From: Beijerinckiaceae bacterium
Lineage (GTDB): Bacteria; Pseudomonadota; Alphaproteobacteria; Rhizobiales; Beijerinckiaceae
Assembly (NCBI GenBank): GCA_947452455.1
Contig: CANGBX010000002.1
Span: forward strand, 1 to 64,000
Direction: 5' to 3'
DNA: 64,000 bases
The notes under the pieces were generated by a model that worked only from the letters and a program-made list of their open reading frames with translations, was not told the origin of the DNA and ran no database searches. Positions 54,176 through 62,636 of the stretch are shown here, piece by piece (the first letter of the stretch is position 1; each line of letters begins with the position of its first letter). The translations under genes were made by a program, and so were the position numbers.

Positions 54176-54982
54176 ATGAATCTCGCCCACCGCCTGCAAG
54201 GCCAAGTTGCTCTTATTACGGGTGGGGGCGGTGAAATCGGCACGGCCATTGCGCTGCGCCTCGCCGCCGAAGGTTCGGCAATTGTGGTTGGCGACCTTGA
54301 TCCCCAAAAGGCCGAAGAGACAGCGCAGAAAGTCATAGCCCAAGGCGGGAAGGCCACAGCCATTGGCGTCGATGTGTCAGATCCGGCGGCTTGCGAAGCC
54401 TCAGTCGCTTTCGCGATGAAGAGTTTTCAAAAGCTCACGACCTTGGTGAATGTGGCGGCGACCGTTATTCCCGACGGTACGGTTGAAACGCTCACCCTTG
54501 AACAATGGAACAAAGCGCTCAGCGTCAATCTGACGGGCGCTTTTCTGATGTGCAAATATGGCGTGCCCCATATGCGTGCGGCAGGCGGGGGCAGCATCAT
54601 CAATATTGCCTCCCAGCTTGGCCATATGGGCGTGCAACATCGTGCACCCTATTGCACCACCAAAGCCGCGCTCATCTTCTTCACGCAAATTCTCGCGCAA
54701 GATCATGCACCCGATAATATCCGCGCCAATTCCATCTCGCCGGGCTTTATTCTGACCGAGCGTTCCAGCAAGCGGGTCGGGGGCAAAGACAAGGCGCGCG
54801 TCATCAACGGCCCGCGGCACTTGCTCAATCGGCCCGGCGAGCCGGAGGAGATTGCTGCGGGTGCTGCCTATCTCGCCTCGTCCGATGCGAGCTTCGTCAC
54901 GGGCACGGATATCCTGATTGATGGGGGCTATGTCACCTTCAAAGGTCGTATGACGGCCGAGGGCAAGACGGTGATGGGCTGA
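54176..54982 (+). CDS. SDR-family NAD(P)-dependent oxidoreductase
   Basis: A 268-residue classical short-chain dehydrogenase. Cofactor motif TGGGGEIG at 15-22, the VNVAA strand near 91-95, and catalytic Ser146, Tyr159 and Lys163 (YCTTK). The C-terminal GTDILIDGGYVTFKGR segment is typical. Asp41 after the second strand (GDLD) suggests preference for NAD over NADP. The substrate is unknown. A GGAAAG site lies a few bases before the ATG. Confidence 0.92.
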   Translation: MNLAHRLQGQVALITGGGGEIGTAIALRLAAEGSAIVVGDLDPQKAEETAQKVIAQGGKATAIGVDVSDPAACEASVAFAMKSFQKLTTLVNVAATVIPDGTVETLTLEQWNKALSVNLTGAFLMCKYGVPHMRAAGGGSIINIASQLGHMGVQHRAPYCTTKAALIFFTQILAQDHAPDNIRANSISPGFILTERSSKRVGGKDKARVINGPRHLLNRPGEPEEIAAGAAYLASSDASFVTGTDILIDGGYVTFKGRMTAEGKTVMG

Positions 54983-55131
54983 TTTTTTCTGGCTGATTTG
55001 ATGGGCTTGGCTCTGGCCAAGGCCATCAGGAGGCTTTAACTTCACTTCACAAAAGCGCGAGCGCATGAGTCCGAACCCCGCCAAGAGGGACGGATTTGCA
55101 CCTCAAAGCGCTGCGAGGAGGAAAGAGAGCC

Positions 55132-56352
55132 ATGACCGCCATCACGTCCGGCGCCGACGAGCCCGTCAAAAAATCATTCAACGAAGTCTGGGTTGTCTGC
55201 ACCGGCCATGCGCTGACGCATTGGTATCCGGCGACCTTCTATCTGTTGATGCCGCTCATCGGCAAAGAGCTGGGGCTGAGCTACACCCAGATCGGCGCGA
55301 TCATGACCTTCCAATATGCGGCGGGTGCGATTGCCAATATTCCCGGCGGCATTCTTGTCGACACAGTGGGCCGCAAAGGCTTGCTGATGGCGCTGTCGCT
55401 CTTCTGGATCGGCTTTCCTTATCTCGTCATGGGCTATTCTGACGCCTATTGGATGATCCTTGCCTGCGCGGTGATGGTCGGGATTGGCAATAATCTCTGG
55501 CACCCGACGGCTATTCCGTGGCTCGGCAATCGCTTCTCCGAGCGTCGCGGTCTGGTCATGTCGTTTCACGGCATGGGCGGCAATTTCGGTGATGCTGTGG
55601 CCCCGCTTGTCGTTGGCTTTTTGCTGACCATGTATTCATGGCGCGAAGTGGTGGTGATGAATGTCATCCCCGGCATCATCATGTCGGTGGCCATTCTCAT
55701 CTATATCGGCCGCATTCAGTCTGCTGAAAAGAAGAAGGGCAATAAAGAAGAAAAGGGCGATGTGTTCGAAGGCTTCAAACAGCTTTTGAAAAACCGCTCC
55801 ATGGTGATGTTGTCTTTGAGCTCGGGCTGCCGCTCGCTGACGCAAGGCGCGCTGATGACCTTCCTGCCCCTCTATCTCGCCAATAATATGGGCTATGACG
55901 TCAAATGGGTCGGCATTGCCATGTTCGCGACGCAAGCAGCAGGCTTTATCGCAGCCCCCATTGCCGGACATCTGTCTGATAAAATGGGCCGTCGCCAAAT
56001 CATCATGGGCTCGTTCTCGGTCACAGCCGTTGTTATTCTCGCCATGATCTTCGCGGGTGGCACGGATCTCTTTGTGTTTCTGATTGCGCTGCTCGGTTTC
56101 TTCCTGTTCTCGATCCGCGCAGTCATGCAGGCTTGGTTGCTCGATTCCACGCCCAAGCACATGGGTGGCAGCGCGATTGGCATTATGTTTGGCTCGCAGG
56201 CTGTCGCGCAGGCCATTGGCCCTTATACGGCAGGTGTTTTGGCCGACAGCTACGGCATTATGACGGCCTTTTATTTCCTGGCCTTCACCATTGTGCTCGC
56301 CAATGTCTTCGTCTTCTTCACGCCCGCCAGCGCGAAGGAAGTGAAGGCCTGA
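55132..56352 (+). CDS. MFS transporter, fosmidomycin-resistance (Fsr)-like
   Basis: A 406-residue protein with twelve helices; the start (VVCTGHALTHWYPATFY, near 19-35) and the NNLWHPTAIPWL segment resemble the Fsr branch of the MFS. The long basic cytosolic loop in the middle (near 197-215) is lysine- and glutamate-rich. The ATG at 55132 is chosen because of GAGGAGG at 55115-55121; the frame is open to 55096. It ends at a bidirectional terminator. The natural substrate is unknown. Confidence 0.85.
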   Translation: MTAITSGADEPVKKSFNEVWVVCTGHALTHWYPATFYLLMPLIGKELGLSYTQIGAIMTFQYAAGAIANIPGGILVDTVGRKGLLMALSLFWIGFPYLVMGYSDAYWMILACAVMVGIGNNLWHPTAIPWLGNRFSERRGLVMSFHGMGGNFGDAVAPLVVGFLLTMYSWREVVVMNVIPGIIMSVAILIYIGRIQSAEKKKGNKEEKGDVFEGFKQLLKNRSMVMLSLSSGCRSLTQGALMTFLPLYLANNMGYDVKWVGIAMFATQAAGFIAAPIAGHLSDKMGRRQIIMGSFSVTAVVILAMIFAGGTDLFVFLIALLGFFLFSIRAVMQAWLLDSTPKHMGGSAIGIMFGSQAVAQAIGPYTAGVLADSYGIMTAFYFLAFTIVLANVFVFFTPASAKEVKA

Positions 56353-56379
56353 TCGGCTCTCACAAGTCCAGACAATAAA

Positions 56380-56408
56380 AAAACCGGCGCCCATAAGGCG
56401 CCGGTTTT
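56380..56408. terminator. Bidirectional intrinsic terminator
   Basis: An 8-bp GC stem (CCGGCGCC at 56384-56391, GGCGCCGG at 56397-56404) is flanked by AAAA on the left and TTTT on the right, giving a U-tract in both directions. It lies between the convergent MFS and binding-protein genes and serves both. Confidence 0.93.
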
Positions 56409-56429
56409 ATTTTTGAATGGTGATGATCT

Positions 56430-57371
56430 TTACGGCTTCTGGAACAAGCTCGCGAGCTGCTCTTTGCTCAGCGGTGCGCTCAGCAATTTATATGCAACCG
56501 CATCTTCCACCATGGCATCAAGCCCGTCGATGCGATCCGGATTGACCAATTCGCGCGGCAAGAATTCATCGCGCACTTTCTTGGCCAGTTCCGGCGTCAC
56601 CTCTGCCCATTTGGCATAGGCGTCGAGCGAGGTCGGATCGGTGTACATCCATTCAATCGTCTCGCGATAGGCGGTCATATAGCGCTTATAAACATCGCGG
56701 CGCTTTTCGAGATCACCCGCATTGGCGGCAATCACGCGGATCGACTGGCTGCGGAATGCGACAATCTCGCGGCCGGGCACCAGCATGCGCGTCTTGCCGT
56801 CCATCACAGGTTGATAGGCGAGCGGAGGCGCTGACCAGCCCACATCGATTTGGCCGCTCATCACCTGCGTATAGGTGGAGGTGGGGCTGCCAGTGGCTGT
56901 TGGCTTCACCTTCGCATCAAATTGCTTTTGCATGGCAGCGACCATCATCATGGTCGAGGAACCTGCTGTTGAATAAGCAACGGTCTTGTCGGCAGCATCT
57001 TTGAAAGTCTTGATCGGTGAATCGGCGCGCACATACCAGAATTCATAAGCGCCCGTGATGGTCGAGCCGATGGCGCGGATCGGCGCGCCTTTCTGGAAAG
57101 CGCCCATCACCGAATGTGTGCCCACACCAATGCCGACATCAACGGAACCGGAGATGACAGCCTGTTGCGTCTCCCCCGAGCCTTGAGTGTAGAGAAGCTC
57201 CAGCACTAGCCCGTGCTTCTTGAAGAAGCCCTTGTCCTGGCCGAGTTCCGAGATGGAATTTTCATAAACACCGCGCTGGCCGATGGCGACCTTCATGCGG
57301 TCTTGTGCCTGAGCACCTTGCGCGAGCAGCGCGAGGCCAAGCCCCAGCGCCAGCGAATGAGTGATTTTCAT
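56430..57371 (-). CDS. ABC transporter substrate-binding protein (NMT1/SsuA-like)
   Basis: A 313-residue periplasmic binding protein of the NMT1/TauA/SsuA class, which takes sulfonates, nitrate, thiamine precursors and similar ligands. Signal peptide at about 1-22 (ending GAQAQD). It has the family pattern: DKGFFKKHGL (near 45-54), then GSVDVGIGVG and the hinge segment SAGSST-like (near 135-140). GGGAGGA precedes the ATG. No permease or ATPase gene is adjacent. The nearby cysI cluster makes a sulfonate ligand attractive but unproven. Confidence 0.88.
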   Translation of the reverse strand: MKITHSLALGLGLALLAQGAQAQDRMKVAIGQRGVYENSISELGQDKGFFKKHGLVLELLYTQGSGETQQAVISGSVDVGIGVGTHSVMGAFQKGAPIRAIGSTITGAYEFWYVRADSPIKTFKDAADKTVAYSTAGSSTMMMVAAMQKQFDAKVKPTATGSPTSTYTQVMSGQIDVGWSAPPLAYQPVMDGKTRMLVPGREIVAFRSQSIRVIAANAGDLEKRRDVYKRYMTAYRETIEWMYTDPTSLDAYAKWAEVTPELAKKVRDEFLPRELVNPDRIDGLDAMVEDAVAYKLLSAPLSKEQLASLFQKP

Positions 57372-57436
57372 ATGTTCCTCCCATGGGGCGCTTGAGGCAC
57401 CCTCGGGAGCAATCCTGCCTCAGTTTTGAGAAAAAA

Positions 57437-57901
57437 TCACGCGCTAGGCTCGGGTACCCGGTAGGCGGTCGTGGATTTGATCCGCTCCATGGCAAAGCGC
57501 GAGGTGACGTTTTTCAGCTGGAACTCTTCGATCAGCTTTTTGTAGAAGCGGTCATAATCGGCCATGTCGGCCACGACCACGCGCAACAGATAATCGACAT
57601 CCCCCGCCATGCGGTAAAATTCGATCACTTCCGGCATGGTGGTAATGGCGCGCGCAAAGCGGTCGAGCCAATGCACCGAATGATCGGGGATTTGAACCTC
57701 GACAAAGACGGTCAGGCCAAGCCCGATTTTTTCCGGCGAGACGAGGGCCACGCGCCCCAGAATGACGCCTTGCTGCTCCAGTCGCTGGATGCGCTTCCAG
57801 CAGGGTGTTTGCGACAGGCCGACTTTGTCAGCCAGTTCGGCGATGGAAATCGTCGCATCGGCCTGCAAGGCGGTGAGGATTTTGCGATCAATCGAATCCA
57901 T
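57437..57901 (-). CDS. Lrp/AsnC-family transcriptional regulator
   Basis: A 154-residue protein: N-terminal helix-turn-helix (about 3-60, with LADKVGLSQTPCWKRIQRLE) and a C-terminal RAM effector domain (about 65-145). Such proteins respond to amino acids and often control neighbours. It lies 6 bases after the DUF934 gene and 65 bases before the binding-protein gene, all in the same direction. Members with the CWKRI helix are common beside sulfur-assimilation genes (general impression, not proof). Confidence 0.9.
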   Translation of the reverse strand: MDSIDRKILTALQADATISIAELADKVGLSQTPCWKRIQRLEQQGVILGRVALVSPEKIGLGLTVFVEVQIPDHSVHWLDRFARAITTMPEVIEFYRMAGDVDYLLRVVVADMADYDRFYKKLIEEFQLKNVTSRFAMERIKSTTAYRVPEPSA

Positions 57902-57907
57902 GTCGCA

Positions 57908-58411
57908 TCACTTCCCGTTCGCGCGGGCCGCGCGGCGCGCATCCAAAATATTTTGCACGCCAAAGCCGTGCTGATAGGTCTGCGTAATCGCGTTTACAGC
58001 TTTGAGCCATTGTTCAACAGGTTGGCGCTCTGCATGTGCGTCGGGCAATTCAATCTCGTCAAAGCCGCATGCCAGAGCATAAGCGAATTGATCTGCAATC
58101 AGCGGGCCCGAGGCGCGCAGCGTGCCTTTGAAGCCGGCGTTGCGCAATTGCTTGGCAATCGAAAAGCCACGCCCATCGCCATAGGCGGGGAAGGTGATGG
58201 AGACGAGCTCAATCTCGGCAAGATGAGGCAAGAGTTCAGCCAGCTTCACCGTATTTGAAATGGCAACACCGATGCGTCGTCCGCGGCCATTTCCGGCGAG
58301 TGCTTCTTTCACATGCGCATAAGCGACAATGATCTGTTCGGCATCTGCAGTGCCATCTTCCGAGATGACCCATGCATTGTCTTTTGCACCATTGCGATCA
58401 AGCAGGGGCAT
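57908..58411 (-). CDS. DUF934 family protein, sulfur-assimilation associated
   Basis: A 167-residue soluble protein of the DUF934 family, normally encoded beside cysI or cysH and thought to be an oxidoreductase-associated factor; its biochemical role is not settled. ATG at 58411 overlaps the cysI end by 14 bases, so translation is coupled. Motifs such as AYGDGRGFSIAKQLR (near 75-89) are typical of the family. Confidence 0.88.
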   Translation of the reverse strand: MPLLDRNGAKDNAWVISEDGTADAEQIIVAYAHVKEALAGNGRGRRIGVAISNTVKLAELLPHLAEIELVSITFPAYGDGRGFSIAKQLRNAGFKGTLRASGPLIADQFAYALACGFDEIELPDAHAERQPVEQWLKAVNAITQTYQHGFGVQNILDARRAARANGK

Positions 58412-60065
58412 GGAGCGTCTCCTGCAAAGCAATTTTGAACGGCTCGAGGCCAAGACGGCGGACAGCATCGATGAAGGGCTCATCGGCCTTGCGATGTTTC
58501 AGGTAGACATCGACAATGCGTTCAATGGCATCTGGCACGTCTTGAGCTGCGAGACCGGGCCCCAGATTTTCACCTATGGCTGCATTGAGTGTGGCATCGC
58601 CACCCAGTGTGATCTGGTAACTTTCCTTGCCGCTTTTTTCGAGGCCCAGAATACCGATGTGGCCAACATGGTGATGGCCGCAGGCATTGATGCAGCCTGA
58701 AATTTTGATGTTGAGCTCGCCAATGTCGATCTGGCGCTGCTGGTTGGCAAAGCGCTGCGCGAGGGCTTGTGCAATCGGGATAGAGCGCGCTGTCGCAAGC
58801 GAGCAATAATCAAGACCGGGGCAGGCGATAATATCGGTGATCAGCCCTGCATTGGCGCTTGCCAGATCAGCTGCCACCAAGGCTTGCCACACTGCAAAGA
58901 GATCATCCTGCTTCACATGCGGGAGAACGACATTTTGTGCATGTGTGATGCGCAGCTCATCGAAGGAATATTTTTCAGCCAAATCGGCCAGCACGCGCAT
59001 TTGCGCAGAGGTCACATCACCGGGCGCTTCACCGATATTTTTGAGCGAGATGGTCGCAGCTGCGTAGCCTGGCACTTTATGGGGAAAGAGATTGACCGAG
59101 GCCCATGTCGCAAAAGCGCGGTTCTCAGCCTTTGCTGTTTCATACGCCGATGATCGCGGGGCAAGCTTTTCATAAGCGGGTGCCGCAAAATAGGCAGCGA
59201 TGCGAGCCACCTCTTGTGGATCAGCGTCGATAGAGGGGCCATCAAGCCCTGCATATTCGGCTTCAACAAGCTCAGTGAACTTTTCTGCGCCAATCTCATG
59301 GACCAGAATTTTGACACGCGCCTTATATTTATTGTCGCGACGTCCTTCGAGATTATAGACGCGCAGCACCGCTTCCAGATAGGCGAGCAATTCATGCTTT
59401 GGCAGGAAAGCGCGGATCGTTTTGGCAATCATCGGGGTACGGCCAAGGCCACCACCCACCATGACCTCATAGCCAATCTCGCCCTTGGCATTGCGCAAAA
59501 TGCGCAGGCCGATGTCATGGGCTTTGATCACTGCACGATCATGCGCTGATCCCGTCACTGCAATTTTGAATTTGCGTGGCAGATAATCAAATTCCGGATG
59601 CAAACTCGACCATTGCCGGATGAGTTCGGCGGTCGGGCGCGGATCTTCCACTTCATCAGCTGCAACACCGGCAAAATGGTCAGCCGTCACATTGCGGATG
59701 CAATTGCCTGAGGTCTGGATGCAATGCATTTCGACATCGGCGAGCAGGTCGAGAATCTCCGGCACATCGCGCAGGCGCGGCCAATTGAATTGCATATTGG
59801 TGCGGGTGGTGAAATGCCCGTAGCCGCGATCATATTTTTCGCCGATCAAAGCCAGCTGGCGCAATTGACGCGCAGACAGCGTGCCATAGGGAATGGCGAC
59901 GCGCAGCATATAGGCATGCAATTGCAGATAGACGCCGTTCTTCAAACGCAGCGGCTTGAATTCATCTTCTGTGAGCGAGCCATCGAGGCGGCGCGCGACT
60001 TGGTCGCGGAATTGCGCCACACGCTCGCGCACAAAACGGGCATCGAATTCGTCATAGCGATACAT
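58398..60065 (-). CDS. cysI: Siroheme nitrite/sulfite reductase (CysI type)
   Basis: Assimilatory reductase of sulfite (or nitrite) by six electrons, using siroheme bridged to a [4Fe-4S] cluster. Cluster ligands Cys415, Cys421, Cys458 and Cys462 (CPGLDYC ... CINAC) are in the correct spacing, and N-terminal siroheme-phosphate arginines are visible (RTNMQFNW near 87-94). Length is 555 residues. Gene order with DUF2849 upstream and DUF934 downstream favours sulfite over nitrite. cysH and cysG are not adjacent. Confidence 0.94.
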   Translation of the reverse strand: MYRYDEFDARFVRERVAQFRDQVARRLDGSLTEDEFKPLRLKNGVYLQLHAYMLRVAIPYGTLSARQLRQLALIGEKYDRGYGHFTTRTNMQFNWPRLRDVPEILDLLADVEMHCIQTSGNCIRNVTADHFAGVAADEVEDPRPTAELIRQWSSLHPEFDYLPRKFKIAVTGSAHDRAVIKAHDIGLRILRNAKGEIGYEVMVGGGLGRTPMIAKTIRAFLPKHELLAYLEAVLRVYNLEGRRDNKYKARVKILVHEIGAEKFTELVEAEYAGLDGPSIDADPQEVARIAAYFAAPAYEKLAPRSSAYETAKAENRAFATWASVNLFPHKVPGYAAATISLKNIGEAPGDVTSAQMRVLADLAEKYSFDELRITHAQNVVLPHVKQDDLFAVWQALVAADLASANAGLITDIIACPGLDYCSLATARSIPIAQALAQRFANQQRQIDIGELNIKISGCINACGHHHVGHIGILGLEKSGKESYQITLGGDATLNAAIGENLGPGLAAQDVPDAIERIVDVYLKHRKADEPFIDAVRRLGLEPFKIALQETLHAPA

Positions 60066-60068
60066 GGA

Positions 60069-60410
60069 TCAATGTCCCGTTGGCACGAGATTGGATTGGC
60101 CCGCTTGTTTGCCAAGATCACGACGCACGCTTGGCCCTTCCGTCTTGATCTTTTCGCGATAATGGCGCGGGACGGCGTGGCCCTCGGCATCCAGCGCGAC
60201 ATCAACGAGATAAGCATCCACCACTTTGTTCTGCGCGAGCGCATGAGCGGCTGCACGTTCCAGCTCAAAGGCCGCCGCCTCATCCTTGGCAATCAAAGCC
60301 TCCGCAGGGCGATCAGACCAGCCGCGACCCGTCCAGAAGACGACCTCGCCATCAAGCAGGTCGTTGGCGAGCAGGATCACGGGCAGGGGCGGGCGTTTGG
60401 CGGCAGTCAT
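60069..60410 (-). CDS. DUF2849 family protein
   Basis: A 113-residue protein of the DUF2849 family, found directly upstream of cysI in alphaproteobacteria; function unknown. The ATG at 60410 is supported by AGGAAG a few bases upstream and by the family start; the open frame to 60488 is not needed. It is the first gene of the sulfur operon, with 3 bases to cysI. Confidence 0.88.
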   Translation of the reverse strand: MTAAKRPPLPVILLANDLLDGEVVFWTGRGWSDRPAEALIAKDEAAAFELERAAAHALAQNKVVDAYLVDVALDAEGHAVPRHYREKIKTEGPSVRRDLGKQAGQSNLVPTGH

Positions 60411-60739
60411 AAGGCTTCCTATGGGCCCGAGCGGCAGGGGAGGAATGCTTTGAAAAAGAGAACTAAACTGTTGTCGGTGCCGGAACAATTCACGTCCTAA
60501 AGTGTATTTTTCTAAAAACTACGCAGAAAAGAGAACAATTATCTATATGCTTCCGGCTGCTTCTAAAAGCGGAAATTTGGAGGTGCGTACGCCAGCGATT
60601 CGAGGCTGCTCAGGGAGGATATATTCCTAGTCGCGCACTTAGCTGGGTCCTTCAAAAGTCGGCATATGGGCCCAAAGTGAGCGCAAACTTATTTTTTCTG
60701 GCGCAAAATGGCGTCGGATTATGCACATTTTCTTGAACT

Positions 60740-60890
60740 CGGGGGGTCACCTCTGGTGATCCGCGAAAAATCATCTACGTATGCCTTTGCGGGATAGCCT
60801 GCGATGCCCGTCCCCCAGAGGGGCGTCGCTCCCCAGGGCTACTCCTCCCTTGACTTGCCCGCCTCTTCGTGAGGCGGGCATTTTCTTTTG
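60740..60890 (+). ncRNA. Candidate small RNA ending at a strong terminator
   Basis: No protein frame on the plus strand precedes the terminator at 60856, yet its orientation requires a plus-strand transcript. The region has a short hairpin (TCACC at 60747-60751 with GGTGA at 60755-60759), a CCCC-AGA-GGGG hairpin (60813-60823) and a CTCCTCCC stretch (60842-60849) complementary to Shine-Dalgarno sequences, a common seed in alphaproteobacterial small RNAs. The 5' end is a guess and no clear promoter was found. The rest of the 660-base gap (60411-61070) holds the DUF2849 leader, an operator-like dyad at 60954 and no other gene. Confidence 0.4.
60856..60890 (+). terminator. Strong intrinsic terminator with no gene upstream
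   Basis: A perfect 10-bp stem (TGCCCGCCTC at 60856-60865, GAGGCGGGCA at 60871-60880) with a 5-base loop and a TTTTCTTTT tail on the plus strand. On the minus strand no T-run follows, so its direction is clear. Confidence 0.88.
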
Positions 60891-60953
60891 GGTCTCTCTG
60901 CAGCTTGTCTAGGCCAAAGCTTTGAGAAGGCTAATGCCAAGTCATGGCTAGCT

Positions 60954-60977
60954 ATTTCTGTTCACTTGGACAGAAAT
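60954..60977 (+). promoter_or_regulatory. Operator-like dyad upstream of the EAL gene
   Basis: A perfect 8-bp inverted repeat, ATTTCTGT (60954-60961) and ACAGAAAT (60970-60977), with an 8-base spacer, about 95 bases before the EAL start. The size and symmetry suit a dimeric regulator. No regulator gene is adjacent, so the binding protein is unknown. Confidence 0.4.
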
Positions 60978-61070
60978 GGGCACTTCTTGTCTTCCGCTTT
61001 TTAAAATCCTGCTTACAAATGTAACTGCGCATGATTTGTGTTTGAGCCGCGCAGAGGCGAAGGATTTTTC

Positions 61071-61829
61071 ATGCACTATGCCTTGTCGGAGGCCATTAGC
61101 AACAGCGAGCTCTTTGTTCTCTACCAGCCGCAGGTCAGCCTTGAAGAGCGCCGCATTGTCGCCGTTGAGGCGCTGGTGCGCTGGGAGCCGACCGGGGGCG
61201 AGGTGGTGCCCCCGTCCGATTTCGTCCCCTTTGCCGAACAGAATGAGCTCATCGACCCTCTGGGCGCTTATGTGCTGGAGCGCGCGTGCCGGGATGCTGC
61301 CAAATGGCAGGGGCTGCGGATCGCGCTGAACATCTCGCAGAAGCAATTTGCCCTTCCCGATCTGGCTGACTTCATCTGTAGCGTCGCGCAGGAAAACGGG
61401 CTCAAGCTTTCCGCTGTCGAAGTGGAAGTCACGGAGACCGCTGATTTTCCCGACCGGACGGCAGCCATTGATCAGCTGAAAATTCTGCAAATGCGTGGTG
61501 TCACCGTCTCTCTGGATGATTTGGGAAGCGGCAACGCGACCAAAGAATTGATGGAAGCTCTGCCAGTCACACGCGTGAAGCTTGGCCGCCCCTTGGTCGA
61601 GAACTATCAGACCAGCGAGGGTGCTGCGCGTTTGCGGGATTTGATTGGCGCAGCGCAGGCGCTTGGTCTTGGCGTCACAGCTGAAGGTGTCGAGACCAAA
61701 CAGGAATACGATTGTCTGCGTGCGCTTGGCTGCGATCTGATGCAGGGATTTCTCTTTTCCAAGCCCTTGCGCGCTGAAGAGGTCATGGACTTCGTCGAAA
61801 CATCACATGCGAAATGGCGCGCTATCTAG
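61071..61829 (+). CDS. Stand-alone EAL-domain protein with altered active site
   Basis: A 252-residue EAL domain, the fold of cyclic-di-GMP phosphodiesterases, without GGDEF, PAS or membrane parts. Present are the EALVRW motif (near 35-40), the metal-binding Asn (ALNIS), Glu (TETAD), the Asp pair (LDDLG), Lys (RVKLG), EGVE and the QGFLFSKP end. Two features depart from active enzymes: the loop-6 sequence is DDLGSGNATK rather than DDFGTGYSS, and the KxD aspartate is Gly. It may be a weak enzyme or a c-di-GMP or protein-binding regulator. ATG at 61071 follows GAAGGA. Confidence 0.88.
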   Translation: MHYALSEAISNSELFVLYQPQVSLEERRIVAVEALVRWEPTGGEVVPPSDFVPFAEQNELIDPLGAYVLERACRDAAKWQGLRIALNISQKQFALPDLADFICSVAQENGLKLSAVEVEVTETADFPDRTAAIDQLKILQMRGVTVSLDDLGSGNATKELMEALPVTRVKLGRPLVENYQTSEGAARLRDLIGAAQALGLGVTAEGVETKQEYDCLRALGCDLMQGFLFSKPLRAEEVMDFVETSHAKWRAI

Positions 61830-61840
61830 AGCGCGCCATT
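61813..61840. terminator. Long hairpin across the EAL stop codon
   Basis: A perfect 11-bp stem (AATGGCGCGCT at 61813-61823, AGCGCGCCATT at 61830-61840) with a 6-base loop. It covers the last codons and stop of the EAL gene and precedes the opposing transferase stop. There is no T-run, so Rho-independent termination is not certain; it may act as an RNA 3' end barrier. Confidence 0.5.
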
Positions 61841-61848
61841 GTCAAAAG

Positions 61849-62547
61849 TCAGCGCTGCGTGGTTTGCGCGGTTTGACCGAAAAGAACTTTCTTTTCTTCG
61901 TCTGTCATTGTTGCTTCTTTGCGCATGCCTTCGCCTTTTTCATAGGCGCGGATGACGGCAGGACGCGCGGCAAGCGCGTGGAACCAGCGCTTTACATGCG
62001 GGAAATCATCAAGATTTTGCCCTTGGCGCTCGTGTGGCACGACCCAAGGGTAGCAGGCCATATCAGCGATGGAATAGTCTCCCGCCACAAATTCATGCTG
62101 CGCCAATTGGCGGTCCAGCACGCCGTAGAGACGGTTTGTCTCCTTCACATAGCGATCAATCGCATAGGGCACTTTTTCGGGCGCATATTGCGTGAAGTGA
62201 TGGTTTTGTCCGGCCATGGGCCCAAGCCCACCCATCTGCCAGAACAGCCATTCCAGCGTGCGCACACGTGCGCGCAAATCTCCTGAAATATACTTGCCCG
62301 TCTTGTCGGCGAGATAGAGCAGGATAGCGCCAGACTCAAACACCGACACAGGCGCGCCGCCATCGGCAGGCTGATGGTCGACAATGGCCGGCATGCGGTT
62401 GTTGGGACCAATCTTCAAAAATTCCGGCTTGAATTGCTCGCCTTTGCCGATGTTCACCGGAAAGACTTTGTAAGAGAGCCCGCTCTCTTCCAGAAAAATG
62501 GTGATCTTATGCCCATTGGGCGTCGGCCAATAATGAAGATCAATCAT
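61849..62547 (-). CDS. Glutathione S-transferase, Nu-class (YfcG-like)
   Basis: A 232-residue thioredoxin-fold transferase. The N-terminal TPNGHKITIFLEE segment (near 8-20) and the PNNRMPAIVDH and VFESGAILLYL motifs (near 48-58 and 69-79) match the Nu class, which includes E. coli YfcG and YghU with disulfide reductase activity. The C-terminal helical domain is complete. A 16-bp inverted repeat lies just upstream. Probably in stress or thiol metabolism; the substrate is not known. Confidence 0.9.
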   Translation of the reverse strand: MIDLHYWPTPNGHKITIFLEESGLSYKVFPVNIGKGEQFKPEFLKIGPNNRMPAIVDHQPADGGAPVSVFESGAILLYLADKTGKYISGDLRARVRTLEWLFWQMGGLGPMAGQNHHFTQYAPEKVPYAIDRYVKETNRLYGVLDRQLAQHEFVAGDYSIADMACYPWVVPHERQGQNLDDFPHVKRWFHALAARPAVIRAYEKGEGMRKEATMTDEEKKVLFGQTAQTTQR

Positions 62548-62566
62548 GGAAATCTGCCTTTTGGTT

Positions 62567-62605
62567 CAAACAGAATGATGAAAATGAAGTTCATCATTCT
62601 GTTTG
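62567..62605. promoter_or_regulatory. Perfect 16-bp inverted repeat between GST and GMC genes
   Basis: CAAACAGAATGATGAA at 62567-62582 and its exact complement at 62590-62605 flank a 7-base spacer. It is AT-rich and lies 20-58 bases upstream of the transferase start and 31 bases after the GMC stop. It could be an operator for the transferase, or a terminator of the GMC transcript without a T-run. Confidence 0.55.
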
Positions 62606-62636
62606 CTTCTTTGCAAGCATTGCAAGCTTGGCTGTC

